A DNA stretch of 64,000 bases from assembly GCA_964500675.1 (NCBI GenBank), contig CAZCNY010000012.1, forward strand, positions 1-64,000, written 5' to 3'. A program made the position numbers and the translations under genes. The stretch is from CAMLJR01 sp964500675 (GTDB lineage: Bacteria; Pseudomonadota; Gammaproteobacteria; Pseudomonadales; CAMLJR01). Below, one piece after another: positions 59,342-64,000 of this stretch (positions are counted from its first letter, which is position 1; the number at the start of each line of letters is the position of its first letter). Under the pieces are notes generated by a model. It had not been told where the DNA came from, ran no database searches, and saw nothing but the letters and a program-made list of their open reading frames with translations.

Positions 59342-60231
59342 TGCAGTCGATCACCTATCCGCAGCTTTGTGTAACCACTCCACTCGGTGACTTTGATGTA
59401 GCTATCCGAGGTCTTGACGTAAAAAGCATCAGCCTCGATACCGATGACAGCGCCCGGAATATTTTTATAAGCAGGCGCGTTCGGAAGATATTCGACTTTG
59501 TTGATTTTAATTTCGTTGTCGCCGAAGAATGTTCGGGCTTCCGGACCCGGACGGCAAATCGCGCGCACAAAATTGAAAACGTCGCGAGAGTTTTGCTTCC
59601 AATCGAGATGTTCGTCACCCTCGCGTCGCGCGGAACAATAAAACCCTAGCGGATGAATACTGTTTTGGGAAATCGGCTTCGCTTCGCCGCGCTGAATCGT
59701 TTTGATCGCATCGTAAAGATTGTGCGCGCAGCCTGCGTAGGCGCGCTCAAGCAGCGTTGCGTAATTGTCGGCGTCAGTGATCGGATAGCAGCGTTGCAGA
59801 ATCACATCGCCGGTATCGATGCCTTCATCGACATAATGAACGGTAATTCCAAACTCTGTTTCATCGTTGATCAGTGCCCAGTTCAAAATATTGCGGCCGC
59901 GATAAAACGGCAGCTTTCCCGCATGGCAATTAATTGTTTTGAGCGGAGGCAAATTCAGTAGTTCGCGACCGAAAATTTGATTGAAAGACATCGAGACAAA
60001 CAGATCGCACGCGTAAGTCTTTATCAGGTCCAAAAATTCGGTCGAGTTGATTTTCGGGTGTGTGATGAAATCGAGTCCGACTTCATCGGCTTTGGTTTTC
60101 AGAACCGGATCAGGCGCGTCGTTGCGCGCGCAGACAAAACGAATTTGCAGCGTTTCGTCCAACAGCAATTTATCTAACGCCTGATGGGACCACGGCCCAT
60201 CCGCAAAGTAGCCAATTCTCAGTGCGTTCAT
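59338..60231 (-). CDS. Sugar N-formyltransferase
   Basis: 297 residues. The catalytic N-terminal domain has the formyl-tetrahydrofolate transferase triad: Asn and His in TINCHAGKLPFYRGRN, and Asp in VDEGIDTGDVILQR. The C-terminal domain is the OB-like fold shared with Fmt and ArnA (DVFNFVRAICRPGPEARTFFGDNEIKI). It lies exactly between the aminotransferase (LegC) and synthase (LegI) genes, where an N-acetyltransferase (LegH) usually stands. I infer that it formylates the 4-amino group of the pathway sugar, giving a 7-N-formyl nonulosonic acid. Sequence cannot exclude another amino sugar. Confidence 0.85.
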   Translation of the reverse strand: MNALRIGYFADGPWSHQALDKLLLDETLQIRFVCARNDAPDPVLKTKADEVGLDFITHPKINSTEFLDLIKTYACDLFVSMSFNQIFGRELLNLPPLKTINCHAGKLPFYRGRNILNWALINDETEFGITVHYVDEGIDTGDVILQRCYPITDADNYATLLERAYAGCAHNLYDAIKTIQRGEAKPISQNSIHPLGFYCSARREGDEHLDWKQNSRDVFNFVRAICRPGPEARTFFGDNEIKINKVEYLPNAPAYKNIPGAVIGIEADAFYVKTSDSYIKVTEWSGYTKLRIGDRLQ

Positions 60232-61412
60232 ATCAAGCCGGAGCTACTCGGAATATTGATCAAACGCTGCGATAGCGATTGCGCACATGACAGATCCATA
60301 CGCGGACAATCCTCAAATGGTGTTAATTCATGCAACAAAGTCCACGCCGGACGCGTCATTAATCCCGCAGCATTCGTCGCCTTTAATACGACATCGCGCT
60401 GATCGGTCTGCGCCGCATCAAGTAACAGTGTCTGCAACCAGTAATTGCTTTGACAGTGTTCGGGTTCGGTTACCAGTCGAAAACCAGTTAGTGGCGCAAA
60501 TGCGGTTTGGTAGCGCCGAAACAACGCTCTCTTCGCAGCGAGTTTGGCGGATAACTGCTCCAATTGCGCGCATCCTAAAGCGGCGTTCAAATTCGGCATG
60601 CGATAGTTATAGCCGATTTCATCGTGCCGGTATTTCCAGGCGTGCGGCAATTTCGCGGTTGTAGTCAGATGTTTAGCGCGGCGCGCAAGCTCTGCGTCAT
60701 TCGTTAACATCGCGCCGCCACCGCCCGTGGTGATGGTTTTGTTGCCATTGAAGCTGACGATGCCCATCGTGCCGAATGTGCCGGTGTGCTGGCCGCGGTA
60801 ATAGCTGCCCAGCGCTTCGGCCGCATCTTCGATTACTACCAAATTGAAATCATTCGCCACCGCTAACAGTCCCGCGAGATCGACTGGATGACCGAAGGTA
60901 TGCATGGGAACCACGGCGCGAATAATTCGGCCGGTCTTGCGATTGACGCATTGATTGCCGCGTTGTTCGGTATGTTCTCTCAAGGTGTCGTGTAATTTCG
61001 CTGCATCGATCCCGAGCGTGCGATATTCGCTATCGACGAAATGCGGCACCGCGCCGCAATACGCAACGGCATTGGCCGTGGCGACAAATGTCAGCGCGGG
61101 AACCAGTACTTCATCACCGCGCGTAACCCCCGCCAACTTCAAAGCGATATGCAAAGCCGCTGTGCCGTTGACCATCGCAACTGCGTGCTTGGCCCCTGTG
61201 TAATTTGCGAGATCCGCTTCGAAGCGATCGACAAATTTGCCGACTGACGAAACAAACGTCGAATCGAGACATTCTTTGAGATACAGCCACTCGTTGCCGC
61301 CAAAGCTGGGTTCGTGCAGCGGCACCGGTCCGGTGCCGACCACGGCGCGAATCGCGGCAATAATTGGATCGGCGAGTCGAGGCTGCGCGTTCACAGGCTG
61401 CTGCCTATTCAC
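60228..61412 (-). CDS. legC: Sugar-nucleotide aminotransferase, LegC type
   Basis: 394 residues from a GTG that overlaps the LegB stop (GTGA). DegT/DnrJ/EryC1 family: LALNMVNG-like VAMVNGTAALHIALKLAGV, ALTFVATANAVAYCGAVPHFVD, the PLP-Asp in LVVIEDAAEALGS and the PLP-Lys in SFNGNKTITTGGGGAML. It aminates the 4-keto group left by the dehydratase. The long residue stretch between the N-terminal FGGNEWLYLKECLDSTFVSSVG and the core is typical of LegC. Confidence 0.9.
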   Translation of the reverse strand: MNRQQPVNAQPRLADPIIAAIRAVVGTGPVPLHEPSFGGNEWLYLKECLDSTFVSSVGKFVDRFEADLANYTGAKHAVAMVNGTAALHIALKLAGVTRGDEVLVPALTFVATANAVAYCGAVPHFVDSEYRTLGIDAAKLHDTLREHTEQRGNQCVNRKTGRIIRAVVPMHTFGHPVDLAGLLAVANDFNLVVIEDAAEALGSYYRGQHTGTFGTMGIVSFNGNKTITTGGGGAMLTNDAELARRAKHLTTTAKLPHAWKYRHDEIGYNYRMPNLNAALGCAQLEQLSAKLAAKRALFRRYQTAFAPLTGFRLVTEPEHCQSNYWLQTLLLDAAQTDQRDVVLKATNAAGLMTRPAWTLLHELTPFEDCPRMDLSCAQSLSQRLINIPSSSGLI

Positions 61413-62455
61413 AGGTTATAGATATCGGCTTTGTAGCCGCGCACATTTTCGGGTTGCGAAAACCATTGCGCGGTTTCAACCAAGCCGCGCTTGAATCCCT
61501 CGCGTCCTCCGTAATTCGGTTTCCAGCCAAACAATTGCAGAGCTTTGGTATTGGCGGCGCACAAACGTTCCACTTCGGAATTTTCCGGGCGCAGGCGCGC
61601 TTCGTCCGTGACGATTTCGATTTCGGCGCTCATGACCTCGGCAATTAATTTCGCGGTATCGCCGATCGATATTTCAAAATTGCTGCCGAGGTTGATCACT
61701 TCACCCGCGCCGCGATCGGAATTCAGCGCCGCGAGAAATCCGGCAACGGTGTCCTGCACGAAATTGAAATCTCGCGTCGGCGATACCGCGCCTAATTGTA
61801 TTTTGCGTTGGCCGTTGGCGATTTGCGTAATGATGGTCGGGATCACAGCGCGCGCCGATTGCCGCGGACCGTAAGTGTTGAACGGTCGTGCGATGACAAC
61901 CGGCAAGCCGAACGACGCGTAAAACGCATACGCCAACTGATCCGCCGCGATCTTGGTGGCAGAGTAGGGCGACTGGCCCTGCAGCGGATGGTCTTCCGTG
62001 ATCGGCACAAAACGCGCCGTGCCGTAAACCTCGCTGGTGGAGGTGTGAATTATTCGCTGCACACCCAACTCGCGCGCGGCCTGCAGCACATTGAGTGTGC
62101 CTTTGACGTTGGTGTCCACGTAGGTGTCGGGCGAATGATATGAATACGGAATTGCGATCAACGCGGCGAGATGCAGCACGGCGTCGCAGCCTTGCATCGC
62201 TGTCTTTACGCCATGCGGATCGCGGATGTCGCCGCTGCATACTTCGAATTTTCCTTTGACGTCCGGGTCGCAGTGATCGAGCCATCCCCAACCGTTAAAG
62301 GAGTTGTAGAGCACGAAGGCGCGCACGTTGTAACCGGCGCGCACCAATGCTTCAGTGAGATGAGAGCCGATGAAGCCATCCGCGCCGGTAACAAGAACGC
62401 GCGAAAATGGCTGTCTGTTTTGTTCCCCTGCGGCGACCTGGTTACTGGCTGGCAT
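61409..62455 (-). CDS. legB: NAD-dependent sugar-nucleotide 4,6-dehydratase, LegB type
   Basis: 348 residues; ATG 62455 shares one base with the upstream stop (TGATG). Extended short-chain dehydrogenase: VLVTGADGFIGSHLTEALVRAGYNV, HLAALIAIPYSYHSPDTYVDTNVKGTLNVLQA, and the catalytic Thr/Ser..Tyr-Lys in TSTSEVYGTA and QSPYSATKIAADQL. RPFNTYGPRQSARAVIPTII is typical of LegB. It starts the pathway by making the 4-keto-6-deoxy sugar nucleotide (GDP-GlcNAc in Campylobacter). Confidence 0.92.
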   Translation of the reverse strand: MPASNQVAAGEQNRQPFSRVLVTGADGFIGSHLTEALVRAGYNVRAFVLYNSFNGWGWLDHCDPDVKGKFEVCSGDIRDPHGVKTAMQGCDAVLHLAALIAIPYSYHSPDTYVDTNVKGTLNVLQAARELGVQRIIHTSTSEVYGTARFVPITEDHPLQGQSPYSATKIAADQLAYAFYASFGLPVVIARPFNTYGPRQSARAVIPTIITQIANGQRKIQLGAVSPTRDFNFVQDTVAGFLAALNSDRGAGEVINLGSNFEISIGDTAKLIAEVMSAEIEIVTDEARLRPENSEVERLCAANTKALQLFGWKPNYGGREGFKRGLVETAQWFSQPENVRGYKADIYNL

Positions 62456-64000
62456 CAACGTCTCTCGATCCCCTTGCGAAGCTCGGCGGCAGCTGCTTCA
62501 AGGATAGCGTCCCAACCGACATTCCGCGGCCGCCAGATCGGACGCAAACTCGGAAACATCGGAATGCCGTCGGTGCCCAATGTTTTCCAGAGGATATGCT
62601 CGGTGAGCAACATCCACGTCGGCGCGCCGACGGCGCCGGCCATGATCGCCGGTGTGGTGGTCGGGCCGATTACCAGATCGAGTGCAGACATCAGCGCGGC
62701 GACATCGTCGAGATCGTTCATCTGATTGATATCGTCCCAATCGTGAATTTCTACACCGAATTTTTCGTGAGCCGCATCGAGCTCGGCCTTGCACTCGTCA
62801 TACTGCAAATTGATGAACGTCAAACCGGGCACGGCGAGAATCGGCCGCCATTGATCGAGCTCGGTGTAGTGCAGATCGCGGCTCGTACTCCGGCGTTTGC
62901 TGCGCCAGCTGATTCCGACTTTGGGATTGGGTCCGAGCGCGGCGAAACGCTGTTGCCAGAATGCCACGCGCTGTTGATCGGGTACGAGATAGCCGCGGTG
63001 GCGCGGGAAGCTGTCGATGCTGGATCGAAACCAGCGCGGCAAACTGCCGATCGGACATTGCCATTCGATATCGGACTCGCGTGTTCGCGGATGCGGGGGA
63101 TAGCACTTCGGAATGATCTCGGCCGCGGGAAAAGAGCGGGTATAGAGCGGCACCAATCGAGAATCGCATTCGATCACGCAATGGCCGGCGGCGCGAATCA
63201 CGTCGGGCAATACGCCGGCAAAAAAAATCTCATCGCCCACACCCTGCTCTGCCCAAACAAGAATGGTCTTGCCCGCAAGATTTTGGCCTGCGTACAGCGG
63301 CCTCAAATCGAGGAGGTTGCGATAATCGGTAACGTGTTCGCTTTTTCGAAGCCGCCATTCGTGTTTGATCCAGCCTTCTTCGAGCCGACCTTGCATTAAT
63401 AACGCGAGCGACTCGTTCCAGTGTGCATCGAAATAGTCGGGATTGAGTGCGAGCGCTGTGTGAAAACTCGCGATAGCGTCGTCGAGCTTGCCTTGATCTT
63501 GCAGCGCGTTACCCAGATTGTTGTGAGCTTCGGCGTAGTCGGGTTTGAGGGCGATGGCTTTTCGCAGGTTTTCAATCGCAGCATCGAGTTGTTCCTGTTC
63601 GCGCAACGCGTTGCCGAGATTGTTGTAAGCCGCCGCGTCGTTAGGATTGCAGGTAAGCGCGCGGCGGTAGCTCTCGATCGCCGTACCGGTATCGCCCAAC
63701 GTCTCCAATGCAACGCCCAGATTGCTGTGCGCCCCGGCATCTTCGGGGTTGAGCGCGATCGCTTTGCGATAACTTTTGATTGCAGCATCGAGATTGCCTT
63801 GTGCCTGGAGCGCCGCGCCCAGATTGCTATGCGCTTTGGCGTCATCGGGGCTTATCGCGATTGCCTTGCGATAATTTTCGATCGCGCCATCGAGTTTGCC
63901 CCGCGCTTGCAGAATCAGCCCGAGGTTGTAATACATGGGGCCGCAGGGCTTTATGTCGATCGCCTTACGAATCAATTCAGTCGCGGTATCGAGTTGGCCG
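62455..64000 (-). CDS. TPR-repeat protein with glycosyltransferase-like C-terminus (5' end outside window)
   Basis: Open to the window edge: the frame continues through the last 25 bases as GQLDTATE, so the start is missing. At least five TPR repeats are seen (for example KAHSNLGAALQAQGNLDAAIKSYRKAI) up to about residue 185 of the visible part. A glycosyltransferase-like domain follows (LAGKTILVWAEQGVGDEIFFAGVLPDVI, and near the end LVIGPTTTPAIMAGAVGAPTWMLL), similar to TPR-linked family 9/41 enzymes. Such proteins often glycosylate flagellin or other surface proteins. Its coupling to legB suggests it attaches the nonulosonic acid made by the operon or builds the acceptor. Confidence 0.8.
   Translation of the reverse strand, partial: GQLDTATELIRKAIDIKPCGPMYYNLGLILQARGKLDGAIENYRKAIAISPDDAKAHSNLGAALQAQGNLDAAIKSYRKAIALNPEDAGAHSNLGVALETLGDTGTAIESYRRALTCNPNDAAAYNNLGNALREQEQLDAAIENLRKAIALKPDYAEAHNNLGNALQDQGKLDDAIASFHTALALNPDYFDAHWNESLALLMQGRLEEGWIKHEWRLRKSEHVTDYRNLLDLRPLYAGQNLAGKTILVWAEQGVGDEIFFAGVLPDVIRAAGHCVIECDSRLVPLYTRSFPAAEIIPKCYPPHPRTRESDIEWQCPIGSLPRWFRSSIDSFPRHRGYLVPDQQRVAFWQQRFAALGPNPKVGISWRSKRRSTSRDLHYTELDQWRPILAVPGLTFINLQYDECKAELDAAHEKFGVEIHDWDDINQMNDLDDVAALMSALDLVIGPTTTPAIMAGAVGAPTWMLLTEHILWKTLGTDGIPMFPSLRPIWRPRNVGWDAILEAAAAELRKGIERR

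Noticed and set aside
62407..63399. Long open frame (330 codons) on the plus strand
   Set aside because: It is antisense to legB and the TPR-glycosyltransferase, both of which carry clear motifs in their own frames.

Overview
The window comes from a bacterial chromosome, most likely a gammaproteobacterium. The evidence is an FNR regulator with exactly the enterobacterial cysteine spacing, YajR-type MFS, GcvP, GroEL, Crp/Fnr and AraC regulators, and moderately GC-rich codon use. Sequence alone does not settle the genus. Nearly every gene is intact and densely packed. Accessory DNA is confined to the first 1.7 kb and to about 45.5-47.9 kb.

Layout. (1) 1-1660: the 3' part of a tRNA-Val(GAC), a P4-type integrase remnant, a 440-bp internally deleted IS630 element with recognisable inverted repeats, and decayed DNA. 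(2) 1661-7263: a YeeE/YedE sulfur-transport pair, a TPR-methyltransferase, a PhyH-like dioxygenase and a YajR-like MFS transporter. (3) 7.4-24.3 kb: an energy, redox and stress block. It holds an acetyl-CoA synthetase/pyruvate dehydrogenase/ACP operon, Hsp20, a nitroreductase, a four-gene two-component set, an FNR homologue, a PRPP synthetase carrying a seven-copy hexapeptide repeat, a COG2187 kinase-like protein, a second-type GroEL and a 'host attachment' (baeRF-like) protein. Two perfect FNR boxes lie in the two divergent promoter regions. Two near-perfect ones lie upstream of the acs-pdh operon and of fnr itself, so the block looks like one oxygen-controlled regulon. (4) 24.5-45.5 kb: a lipophilic-compound catabolic block with a CoxL-type molybdenum hydroxylase subunit, MaoC/FAS1-like hydratase, two acyl-CoA ligases, VOC and AveC-like proteins, two AraC regulators, a NorD/NorQ activase pair, an F420-type LLM oxidoreductase, sulfotransferase, cupin, GST and DUF2889 protein. 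(5) 45.5-47.9 kb: an AT-rich OLD-family nuclease gene between two copies of a palindromic repeat, a strong terminator and short direct repeats. (6) 47.9-52.3 kb: gcvP, a SYLF lipoprotein-like protein and a Nudix hydrolase. (7) 52.3-64.0 kb: a minus-strand operon for a legionaminic-acid-type nonulosonic acid, in which nearly every junction is a 4-bp ATGA/GTGA overlap. It carries an N-formyltransferase where the usual N-acetyltransferase (LegH) would be, and begins with a TPR-glycosyltransferase that runs off the window.

How the genes work together. Block 3 would make acetyl-CoA from acetate or pyruvate and protect protein and nucleotide pools when oxygen falls, under FNR and a phosphorelay. 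Block 4 would activate, hydrate and oxidise a hydrophobic acid or polycycle. Block 7 would make a CMP-activated, N-formylated nonulosonic acid, most plausibly for flagellin or another surface glycan. Functions are inferred from sequence features read by eye; no database search was run.
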